Assembly: GCA_009760885.1 (NCBI GenBank)
Contig: CM019708.1
Span: 13,069,931-13,133,930 of the forward strand
Origin: Achatina immaculata
Lineage: Eukaryota; Mollusca; Gastropoda; Stylommatophora; Achatinidae
Length of the DNA stretch: 64,000 nucleotides
Direction of reading: 5' to 3'
Shown here: positions 34,905 through 45,700 of the stretch, piece by piece
Layout of the letters: the number at the start of each line of letters is the position of its first letter
Position numbering within the stretch: position 1 is the stretch's first letter
Position numbers and translations under genes: made by a program
The notes under the pieces: generated by a model
The model's input: the letters and a program-made list of their open reading frames with translations, nothing else
Databases searched by the model: none
What the model was told of the DNA's origin: nothing

Positions 34905-36042
34905 TTTTACATCTTACATCTTTCCTGTGCCATTAAATGTCACATAGGGCTCGCATGGTAGTTCGCCAAGTTTTCCTGTCCTCGGCGAGCTTTTCAACTT
35001 CATCAAGGGATTTTGTGACTACTAATTTAGCCTCTCTTAACAGTGTCCTCTTTAGAGTTTCAAATGGTCAAACTCTTTTTCTTCGGCCTGTTGTGTTCCA
35101 CTTGATAGCTTGTTTTGGGATTCTTTGGCTGTTTCTTCTCATTACATGACCGATATATGTCCATCTCCTTTTTTCTGATCACCCAAGAGACAGGTTGTTG
35201 TTCACTCTTCTGTCTTATCTCTGCATTGTTCTTGAATTCGTTCCACTTTATACAGAGCATTTTCTCTAGGCATTTTTTTTTTCAAAACAGTCTAATTTCT
35301 AGCCTATTTCTTTACTTGTTTTCCAGCTTTTACATTCATAAATGAAGGTGGATATTACTTCTGAATTGAATAGTCTGAACTTGGTTTTTGTGCTTATAAC
35401 TTTAAAGTGCCATATGTTCTCAAGATTCTTGAAGTTCAGTGTTGCTTTTGCAATTCTAACTTCCTTTCTGGTGTCACCATCATGGTCTATGTAACTGCCG
35501 AGGTATGCAAAATGGTTTACTTCTTCAACAACTGTTCCTTCTTGATTAATGAGAAGTTTCACTATTTTTTTTTCCTTGTTACTTTCAAGTCTTATTTTGC
35601 TAGCCAGTGAAGACTGGGTATCTGTTTTTTTTCTTGCATTGACTTCACATTGTCACTGATAAGAGTTATGTCATCTGCAAAATCAAGATCTTCTAGTTTG
35701 GTCCCATGTACCCAATCAATGGCCGTTTTACCTGTGCAACATTTTTTCATTATGAAGTCTATGGCAATTCTAAAAAGCAAGGAAGATAGTATACATTCTT
35801 TTTTCATGCCTGTTTCAATCTGGAACCGTTCGTTCATTCCTTCATGTTTGTTGACTGCACAAACATATCCGTTGTAGAGATCCTTAGCGATGTTGACAAC
35901 CTTAGATGGTATTCCATATAGTCTTAAAATTTTCCACAGTGAATCTCTGTGTATGCTATCGAATGTCTTTGTAAAGTCTATGAAGTTCAGAATTAATGGT
36001 TTTTTGTTTTCAATATGTTCTTCGCGTATTATTCTTAGAGTA
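34905..36042 (-). mobile_element. Family A RTE-like LINE, 5'-truncated
   Basis: Minus-strand blocks include a reverse transcriptase piece ([20 protein letters not shown] near 35820 and [14 protein letters not shown] near 35690) and the post-RT domain (CKSWKTSKEIG near 35310). The terminus at about 34910-35170 matches 49900-50150. Its 5' truncation lies in the sequence matching 49000 and abuts the next family A copy. Confidence 0.85.
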
Positions 36043-36045
36043 AAA

Positions 36046-36362
36046 TGTATCTTATATCTTATATCCTTCCCGTGCCGTTAAACGTCACATAGGGCTCGCA
36101 AAGTAGTTCGCCAATTTTTCCTGTCTTCGGCGAGTCTTTCAACCTCATCAAAGGATTTTATGCCTGTTAATTTGGCCTCTCTTAATAATGTCCTCTTCAG
36201 AGTTTCACGCGGTCTGCCTCTTTTTCTTCGGCCTGTTGTGTTCCACTTGATAGCTTGTTTTGGGATTCTCTGATCATTTCTTCTCATCAAGTGACCATCA
36301 TATGTCCATCTCCTTTTCCTGATCACCCATAAAACTGGTTGTTGTTCAGTCATATGTCTTAT
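36046..36362 (-). mobile_element. Family A LINE 3' end, second copy
   Basis: This copy has its own terminus (36046-36090) and stops within the post-RT region at 36362, where the Penelope-like element begins. The coded C-terminus reads [20 protein letters not shown]. Confidence 0.85.
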
Positions 36363-36364
36363 CT

Positions 36365-37812
36365 CTGCATTATGTATAAACTAGGGAAAATGTAGGAACA
36401 GCTTTATTACTTAACGAGTACACAGTTTTGACTTTTCGGCGTGAGCCTTAATCATACAAAAACACACAGGACAAAGAAGTAGAGAGAGGAGATAAAGTAT
36501 AAATTCACATGAATGATGTGTTAAAAAATAATCAAATAAAATGAATAGAGCACTTAGATGTAACTTGTAAGAAGCTGTGGCTTGTCTGGCGCTGTGTGTC
36601 AGAAATGGCATAGTGAAGAGTATTTAAATGAAGACTTGGGATGTGTGACAGGTGGGTAGTAACTGAGGGTGGTGGGTAGGGAAATCCTGGAGGGGAGAAA
36701 GAGTGATACAGTGGTAATCCGATCGGGAGAAGGTGAAATATGTGACTATAGTTAGGGCAGAGGGGCTGCAGTGTGATGCTGTGAGGAGGATTTGAAAAAT
36801 GTGTAACAAGTGAGAAGGGAGTGGAACTTTGTGGGGAGGGACTGCATTAGAGGAGAATGTTAGGTGTAGCTGAATAACGAGTACAAACCATGTGGTTCCC
36901 GCGTCCCATATTCCTGAATGTAATGATTCTCAAGCGCTAGGCGGCTTCTGTCATCTGCGTGACATTGTTTGATGGCTGGTTACCAGAAAATCAGATTTGC
37001 CTCTGTGGTTGGGGGCACTGAAATGATTCGGGACTGGTTTCGAAGCTTGCTGGGTGATATCATACAGATATTTCTGCATGCAGTCCCCTAATCTGAGGCC
37101 AGTTTCACCAATATAAGTTATCCTGCATCTTTTGCATATAATGATATATATCAGTCTGCGGGACTACCATGTGAATCCCTCATGGAGAGTGAGGATAGTT
37201 TTGAGAAAGGTGACCGTTTTCGTTTCCAGATTACAGGGCAGGTAACACAGCAAAGACGGTTACATTATCTAGTGCCAACATATGCAAGGTTCCGCCTCCA
37301 GCGGCTATGGACAAAAAATGTCCTTATGATTGGGTTCCCGTTTGTATGGTAATAGGGGTGGATCAGAGAAAATGTCCCGAGTGTCGGGGTCGAGTTGGAT
37401 TAATGGCAGATGACGATATAGAGTTTTCTTAACCATTTGACCATGCGGGTGAAAAGGAAGTACTACTTTAACTCTGGAGTAACAGGGTTTTTTTTCTGAA
37501 AGCTTCTTTTGCGGCTCACTAGTTGGACGCAGTTGAATGCTTTCCAAAAGACATTTTCTGGGTATTGGCGATGACGGAAAAATTCTAATAACTTGTTGGA
37601 CTGATCTATAAAGTCCAAGTTATCCTGACATAGGGGTCGAAGACGGAGGAGTTGGGAGTATTGGATAGAGTTCTTACAGGCTTCAGGACGAGAGGAAGTG
37701 TAAAGTAAACAGGTGTGGCTGTCGGTGGGCTTGTGAAATAAGAGATGACAAGCCTGTCCGTGCCGATATATTTTGATGGTAAAAAAGTTGACAGACTTGT
37801 CAGAAATTTCAT
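36365..37812 (-). mobile_element. Penelope-like element, 3' half
   Basis: Collinear with 3725-5210. On the minus strand: the end of the reverse transcriptase (KFLTSLSTFLPSKYIGTDRL), the linker, RDIFSDPPLLPYKREPNHKD, then a decayed Cys-rich and GIY-YIG-like region near 37240-37040, and an untranslated tail to 36365. The pattern F..PP..PY+R..N is characteristic of Penelope-like proteins. Stops and frameshifts inactivate it. Confidence 0.78.
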
Positions 37813-38246
37813 AAGTGAATTACTTGTTACACGTGGTTCAGATCCACCTCACAGCATCACACTGCAGCCCCTCTGCCCTAACTATAGTCACATATTTCAC
37901 CTTCTCCCGATCGGATTACCACTGTATCACTCTCTCTCCCCTCCAGGATTTCCCTACCCACCACCCTCAGTTACTACCCACCTATCACACATCCCAAGTC
38001 TTCATTTAAATACTCTTCACTATGCCATTTCTGACACACAGCGCCAGACAAGCCACAGCTTCTTACAAGTTACATCTAAGTGCTCTATTCATTTTATTTG
38101 ATTATTTTTTAACACATAATTCATGTCAATTTATACTTTATCTCCTCTCTCTACTTTTTTGTCCTGTGTGTTTTTGTATGATTAAGGCTCACGCCGAAAC
38201 GTCACAACTGTGTACTCATTAAGTAATAAAGCTGTTCCTACTTTTT
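37813..38246 (+). mobile_element. Inverted copy of the Penelope-like 3' terminal region
   Basis: This + strand segment matches the reverse complement of 36375-36790 over its whole length, ending in AAGCTGTTCCTAC. Together with 36365-37812 it makes a terminal inverted arrangement. Penelope-like elements are known to carry such LTR-like copies in direct or inverted orientation. Confidence 0.85.
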
Positions 38247-38935
38247 TCTTATCTTATATCCTTCCCGTGACGTTAAACGTCACATAGGGCTCGCAAGGTA
38301 GTTCGCCAAATTTTTCCTGTCTTCGGCGAGTCTTTCAACCTCATCAAGGGATTTTATGTCTATTAATCTGGCCTGTCTTAACAATGTCCTCTTCAGAGTT
38401 TCACGCGGTCTGCCTCTTTTTCTTTGATATGTTGTGTTCCATTTTATAGCTTGTTTTGGGATTCTCTGACTGTTTCTTCTCATCACGTGACCAACATATG
38501 TCCATCTCCTTTTCCTGATCACCATTGAGACTGGTTTTTGTTCAGTCATCTGTCTTATCTCTGCATTGTTCTTGAATTCGTTCCGCTTGATGCCCAGTAT
38601 TTTCCTTAGGCATTTGTTTTCAAAAGAGTCTAATTTTTGTCTATTTCTTTAGTTGTTTTCCAGCTTTCACACGCGTAAATGAGGGTGGATATTACATTTT
38701 AATAGAATAGTCTTAACTTGGTTTTTGTGCTTACAACTTTTGAATATCATGTGTTCTCAAGATTCTTGAAGATCGATGCTGCTTTTGCAATTCTAACTTC
38801 CTTTCTGTTGTCACCATCCTGGTCTATGTAGCTGCCAAAGTATGCAAATTGATTGACTTCTTCAATATCTGTCCCTTCAATGTGAATTTTTCCATTTTGA
38901 TTAATGGGAAGTTTCATTATGGTTTTTTCTTAGTT
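38247..38935 (-). mobile_element. Family A LINE 3' part, third copy
   Basis: Starts with the family terminus (CTTATATCCTTCCCGTGACG on the + strand) and extends to the region matching 49490. The coded post-RT segment reads [18 protein letters not shown]. Confidence 0.85.
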
Positions 38936-39011
38936 TATATATTTTGGTATCACAGCTTTACTGCAGTGGCTCCGTGTATAGTTATATACTCATACACTAA
39001 TTATTGTGTAT

Positions 39012-39254
39012 TCTGAGTGGCGAAGTGGTTAGTGCGCTGGTCTCTCATGGAGAAGGTCGGGGGTTCGAATCCAGCCGGAGGCGCCCCAGTCACCCGGCTG
39101 TGGAGGTGGGTACCCGGCTTCTTCTGGAATTGGGGAAGGAAAGGCGGCCAGGCGTGATACTGACCATATCGCCCTCTAGTGTGCTGACAGGTCAGGGAAA
39201 ATATGGGCACAAACACCATATCCCTATGCATGACAGGCATTGCCTTTATCTTTT
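39012..39254 (+). mobile_element. tRNA-derived SINE, best-preserved copy
   Basis: The head has an A-box-like GGCGAAGTGGTTAGTGCGCT and a good B box (GGTTCGAATCC). The body includes GGCGTGATACTGACCATATC and GGAAAATATGGGCAC, and the end is GCCTTTATCTTTT. Related copies are at 25361-25617, 43229-43470 and, in the body, 10236-10510. Head pairing is too poor for a functional tRNA. Confidence 0.85.
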
Positions 39255-39661
39255 GGAGTATGGATCTGGTCGTGACAGTTTCTCCCTTATCGAAATCCTG
39301 CTTGTGTGTATACTATATATGATTACAAGCATCGAAGACTACAAAAATATTTAATATCTTTGACCCTTTCCTCCCTCCAAAGCGAAATCTGACATTACGG
39401 TCAGACTCACATTCACACACGTGGCCTACATTTGGCGGCGCCCCCCCCCCCCCCCCAAATGGAGTTGGTAACCTAATTCCAATCAATTGTTTTGCTTCCT
39501 CCATTGAAAACGAGTTCTTCGCGCATATTTCTGACCAATCACTCTTAAACAGTTTATTCAGTCCGGGTCTTGTCTGATGGTCGTCTGGTTTCCAATCAAG
39601 CTTTGACAAGCTGTTGACGCCGGTGTAACCAGCTGCTTCAAATAAACTTTGGGCCGCAGAT
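39255..39661 (+). promoter_or_regulatory. RP2: Probable promoter and 5' untranslated region of RP2
   Basis: Sequence immediately upstream of the RP2 start codon. It has more CpG than its surroundings and a long C-run at 39440-39455. No TATA box or initiator could be assigned, so the transcription start is unknown. Confidence 0.35.
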
Positions 39662-39735
39662 ATGGGCTGCTTGTTTTCCTGTTTTAGAAACCCTAACGGA
39701 CAGATGCCGTTAGAGGAAACTGTAGAAGAACCTAA
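39313..39735 (-). CDS. Uncertain antisense open frame over RP2 exon 1
   Basis: The minus strand is open for about 140 codons from 39735 to 39313, containing SLFEAAGYTGVNSLSKLDWK and FKSDWSEICAKNSFSMEEAK. The upper part has ordinary protein-like composition until a G-run (poly-Gly) near 39440. There is no ATG at its start and no domain that I recognise. It could be an exon of a divergent neighbour of RP2, an old transposon piece or chance. A separate minus-strand frame at 39968-39753 has similar character. Confidence 0.2.
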   Translation of the reverse strand, partial: LGSSTVSSNGICPLGFLKQENKQPISAAQSLFEAAGYTGVNSLSKLDWKPDDHQTRPGLNKLFKSDWSEICAKNSFSMEEAKQLIGIRLPTPFGGGGGAPPNVGHVCECESDRNVRFRFGGRKGSKILNIFVVFDACNHI

Positions 39736-39747
39736 AGTTTATTCATG
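39662..39747 (+). CDS. RP2: RP2 exon 1 (acylated N-terminus)
   Basis: ATG at 39662 codes [13 protein letters not shown] and ends ...PKVYSW, where the Trp codon is split (TG at the donor GTAAGT, G in exon 2). YSW matches the vertebrate protein just before exon 2, which decides this as the true first coding exon despite the 12.2-kb intron. Confidence 0.93.
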
Positions 39748-42700
39748 GTAAGTTATTTTTTTTCGAAATCCTGTTCATCATTATTTCGCGTCTTATCTTC
39801 TATTGAGAAGCTCGTTTCACCTCTGTACAAATACAGATCGCCAAGTAAATTGTCCCACTGTGTCCCTGCATCTCCTTTATGTCCCAACATCTCCTTTATC
39901 AGAATGTTGAAATCGTTATCACTATTAGACATCATGTTAGATAGCAGAATGACTTGAACACAAGCCAATAGCTTGGTGTTACTTATTCATAGACAGGAAC
40001 GAAACAGATGAACAAAAAACTCAAATATAACAACAAATTAAAAAAGAATGTTAAGAGATTGAGTCATGTCCCCCCCTCCCCCTCCACTAGCCCATAATCT
40101 GGTTTCATTATCCCCAAAGGATGTGAATATCCTCGGTTAAGAATTAATGTACATCAGGGAGAGGAAAGCAGGGCAAGAACAAGGCAAAATAAGACCTTAG
40201 TGCATGAAAGATTGGTCAAAAGTATTCATTCATTCATTCATTCATTCATTCAGCTGTGCTGTGCAGGTAGATGTTAATTATAATTATAATTTTATACATC
40301 CCATAGTCTCTATTTCTTTTTTTTCTTCCTCTTGAGTTTTCCATTGGTTGCCAGGTTATCTAACCAGCATTCGAGAGATGTGTGTCCAAAGAATTTTTTT
40401 TTTTTTTTGGTACGGTTTTGATAAGTTTTTATTATACTGCAGCTCCTCCAAGAACACTTTTTATTTGTTTTTTTTTGGGAAGTCTATGGCCACACATTAC
40501 AGCTTTCTTCAAAACCAAATTTCTGTTGTTGCATCCAGTTACTGTTTAATGTGTTTTTTTTCTAAAATGTCTGTTGTAATATAGTATACATCAGTGATTG
40601 TGTTAACTGATGCTTACTTATAATTACCAGTAAATTACCATAACAAAAAAAAAATAGAAAAATTGAAAGTTTTGGAAGTCGTCAGTTACAGTAACTGCTT
40701 TATATTATAAAAAAAAAAACCTAGTAAAATGCAACCAGCGAAATCATTTAGAGGATAATCAGGCCAGTAGGTTACTGATGCTCAGTCTGCATGGAAGAGA
40801 ATCAGCCAGTTTTGACTTTGGTTAGCATGTGAGCATTTTGTAAAGATTAAATCTCATAGCAAGTAAAGTAAGAAAAAAAAATTCATATGAACATTTACTT
40901 TGTAAAGTGTGTTTAATTTTACGTCAAAATTAAAAAGAATACAGTACTGCATGTTGTGTTGACAAAACCATTATTTTGGAAGGTTCTTCATGCAATGTAC
41001 AGTGGTTTCAAAAAATCCTAAGGCGGTCACTGGTTTGTATGTCTTCAGTGGCACAGAAACAAATAGTACGTGGCAAAACATATAGACAAAATAATGCCTA
41101 ACAAGATGTTGAAAACAACATACCATCAACATTGCACCGTAAATTGACCCAAAGACAAAAAAAAAATGGAGTGAAAGAACAATTTTATTTTCTTGGGAAA
41201 GCCAGAGACAGAAAAATACATCTACGTTTTGCACTCATCATTAGTTGTATCAGCAGCAGGGCATCTTGCTTACAACCAAGAGGCATGCAGAAGATCTGTT
41301 AGGGAGGCAAAGTTCCGCAAAGGACATGCAAATGACTGACTGACCGAGTTGCATGGCATGATTAGAACCAAGCTCTTGTTTAGGGCAGGTCTCTGAACAG
41401 TGGACCACATATCTGATTTGACTACTCAGTTTATTGAAGAAAGTGAATCTTCATTTCTGAACTACTGTTATCATGAATCAGAGGCATCATATAGTTTGAA
41501 GGAGTATGTTAGTTTACTTGAAACCCAAGAGATGGGCAGTCTTTTTGGGCAAACCCCCACTACCACGAAGACCTCATCAAGCTGTAGCCAGCTGTTAGCT
41601 GGACTGAAGCAGCAGCTGGTGTAACACTTCTGAGAGTGTCTTTGCCCATTTTTGCTCAATCTTGATGACCATACTGCATTTGTAGCTTCATTCTCTTCTC
41701 GGAAGCGCAGTATTTTTTTAAGGGGGAAAAATATAATGACAGCACAGTTGACAGCAGATAAAGTTACAAGTTGTAAACTCATATGAAGGATACCTGTCCA
41801 CCCAGTGCCACACTGACAGATGTTGATGGTCATGATTTTCCACAATCCTCTGTTCTGGGTGTTAATTGTGAGCTAGACTGGTGTTCTTTCTCCATGCCAC
41901 TTCGTCAGTCCATCTGTCATCTTCTCTCTTTGTCTGCCTTGAAGGATATGCTTTGTGATTAAAACAAAAAAAAAACAAAAAAAAGGCAGATTATGAAGCA
42001 CTCAAAACTGTGATGGAGTCTTTAGAGAAACCCAGTTTTAGAGCCCTTGTAGATGGACAAAGGCACAGATTCCTGCAGAAACTTGTCACTGTATAACTTT
42101 ACTTGTTCATTAGACAAGGGAGCTCTGGCTTTATTAAAGCTGAATCGTGTAGCAGCTAAAAATTTGTGTTCTCGGTCTTGGGTGGAGTAGAGTTGATAGA
42201 AATGTCAAATTTATGAAGGTGTCAGAGTTGATAGAAATGTCATATTTATGAAGGTGTCAGAGCTGATAGAAATGCCATATTTATGAAGGTGTCAGAGTTG
42301 ATAAAGATGTCAAATTTATGAAGGTGTCAGAGTTAATAGAAATGTTAAATTTATGAAGGTGTCAGAGTTAATAGAAATGTTAAATTTATGAAGGTGTCAG
42401 AGTTAATAGAAATGTTAAATTTATGAAGATATCAGAGTTGACAGAAATGTCAAATTTATGAAGGCATCAAAGTTGATAGAAATGTCAAATTTATGAAGGT
42501 GTCAAAGTTGATAGAAATGTCAGATTTATGAAGGTGCCAGATTTGATAGAGATGTCAAATTTATGAAGATGTCAGTATTGATAGAGATGTCAAATTTATG
42601 AAGATGTCAGTATGGATAGAAATGTCAAATTTATGAAGGTGTCAGAGTTGATAGAAATGTCATACTTATGAAGGTGTCAGGGTTGGTAGAGATGTCAAAT

Positions 42701-45700
42701 TTATGAAGGTGTCAGAGTTGAAAGAAATGTCAAATTTATGAAGGTGTCAGAAGTCTGTGAGGTGAATGTTTGGTATATTGACTCCACAGCGCCCATAGTT
42801 CAAAATGTATTATTCACTGTTTGTCCATATCTCTTGTACAAGTAAGTGTTTTCTTTTTTAACACATTTTGAACAAGTAATTTCTCAAAGTAAACAAAAAA
42901 AGAAAGGTACTGAAGCACATCAGAAGTTCATGATCAAGAGCTGTTGCAAGTAAAGAAATAAAGAAACTGATATTTGTGGAAGAGCTGTGCAACTGAGTGT
43001 TATTTGTGGAAGAGCTGTGCAGCTGAATGTTATTTGTGGAAGAGCTGTGCAGCTGAATGTGCTGTAAAGTGAAATAAATGGTGAATAATATAGCCATCAT
43101 GAGCTAGTTGAAGCTACAGCCCACAGATTCAGAATCAGTGGTCAGTTCTGGTTGGTTGTTTACATGCACTGAATGCTCTTGGAACATGTTTTCTGGTGCA
43201 CATGCCTGCTACATGGATTTTATACAGTGTAAGGTAAAGATAAATTGTCCCAGAGAGGCATCCAGGAGATATGGTGTTAGTGTCAGTATTTTCCTTGACT
43301 TGTCAGCACACTACAGGGTGATGTGGCCAGCATCATGCTTGACTGTCTTTCCTTTCCTCAGTTCCAGTAACCTGGTACCTGTTTCAGCATCTCGGTGACC
43401 AGGCTTCTTTGGCTGGATTCAGATCACCAACCTTTGCACTAACCACATTGCCACTTAGGCACCATTCTTCAGTGTAACATGTTGATAAAATGATGTATCC
43501 CAACTAACTGTAAGAAATATAAGAAATCTCTGTTTTATGAAGAACTATCTGTTCATGTTATAACTTCTGTATTCTTAATGTACAAAGAACTGCATATTTT
43601 TTTAGCAGTGAGCATGTGTTCTATTGATTGTTGCGCATGCTGTCTCAGCGCTGCCATGTTTTTATTCGTAATAATGTTCATCTTCGTATTGAACAGCAAC
43701 AACGATATGTCATTGGCTGTATACAATACATGTTGATATGTGGAGTGTGGAGTACTGTTGAAACCCGCTTTTATTACAGCAGTGACAGCTTGAGCTGTTT
43801 ATGTTTGTTTTTGTTTTTGGTTTGGTTTTTTTTTCATTTTTTCCTTATTTCAACAGATTTTAATCATTATCTTGTACCATACTTTCTGCTTAGAAGCTGT
43901 CATTTTTTTTACGTCAGTACCTCTGTTTAAATATGTGTATACTTCAGAGCTGGTTTCATGATTTGGTGCTTAAACATTAATAGTATACTCTGCAGTGATA
44001 GTTAACATTTAGGCTTAAGTGTGGGGGCCCAGATAGGTTGTGGGTGGGGGGGGGGGGAGGAACGGGACTCGACTCTGCAAATACAGATTATTGTCTCATG
44101 TGACAATCATTTATAACTGCTTGTTATATGTAATATAACAATATATTGCATAATATATTATATTATATTAGGTTAGCGGGATAGGGGTATCCCCTATCAA
44201 AGGAGAAGTAAGACGCCTCCTTACCTCCGTCAGTCTGCGGGACACCCTTGGGCAAGGTGGAGTACCCGTATAGCCCTCCCCGATCAGGGTGACCTGAAGC
44301 CATGGGAGCAAGTGGTGGATGGAATGGGAGAGCAGCCGACAGACAGTGTTGGTTATGGTCACCATTCTATGATGGTAGGCAGATGATCCCAATGTAGAGA
44401 CAATGGCTACGATCACTGACTAGTGCAGTCACTGCCTGGAAGGAAGGCAATAGTAAACTATCTTCTGGAAATATACCAAGAAATCCAAACAGCAACATGG
44501 AAAGTAAAATAGAAAAAAGATCTGGTAGTGAGTCCCCCAGGCCAGATAGATCTAATTTTAACACTGGGGAAGAGTGTGAGACAGAGGTCAGTACTAGTAA
44601 TTGTGATGACGGACAAAATCCTGACAGCGTTGCTAAGGAAAACCCCTGCATCAAACTAAAAAGAAAAATAAGAGTAGGAACATGGAATGTGAGAAGTATG
44701 TATAAGGGAAAGTATCAGAAGTGTGGAAGAGATAGTGAAATGTTTAAAGAAATGAAGACACTGACGAGAAATGTCACACCTAAGCTAAATATCATTTGTG
44801 ACGAGATGGGGAATACCTTGATAGAGACAGAGGAAATTCTAGAAAGATGGAAGGAATGTTGCAGAGGAATGTATGAAACAACCAACTGTGAAAGCAGAAA
44901 TCAACAGTGTGAATTATTATTGGAAGAGAAAGAACCCGAACCGACAATAGAAGAAGTTTTATGGGCAATAAAGAATCTGACAAAATGGTAAATCATCAGG
45001 ATATGATGAGATAACAGCTGAACTTATTAAAGCAGGAGGAAAGGAATGTGCAACATCTATCATGCACTATGTAAAAAGATATGGCATTTAGGTATTTGGC
45101 CAAAAGAATGGAAAAGAACTGTATTCATACCACTGCCAAAAAAGATTAACCTGAAATTATGCACAAACTACAGAACTGTTGCCCTGATTAGTCATGCCAG
45201 TAAAATTCTGTTAAAAATCGTAATGAGTAGACTTCGTAAGAAAATAGAAGAAGTCAATATGGTCCAAGCTGGTTTCAGGCAAGGAAGAGGATCAAGAGAT
45301 CATATATTCAATATAAGATTAATAATAGAGAAATGCAGAAAGTTTAATGTGAATCTATATTTATTTGATTGTGTACAACACCAGAAACTTTGGGAAATAA
45401 TGGAAAAAATGGGATTTCCAACACATTTGATACAATTAACATCACTGCTGTATCTAGACCAACAAGCAGCAGTAAGAATAAATGGTGAAACAGCTTGGTT
45501 TGAGAGAGGAAGACTAGGTGAAGATGGCTGCAAGACATCTTTGATGATCTGCAAATGGATGCATCAGCAGCAGGCCATCTTGCTTACAACCAAGAGGCCT
45601 ACAGGATGCTGTTAGGGAGGCAAAATTCTGCAAGGGACATGCAAATGAATGAATGAATGTTTTATTGCTGTACTGGCATGTTATGTTATAACAAAAAAGT

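Noticed and set aside
39012..39090. Candidate tRNA gene
   Set aside because: A and B boxes are present but acceptor pairing is poor and the sequence continues into a SINE body repeated elsewhere.
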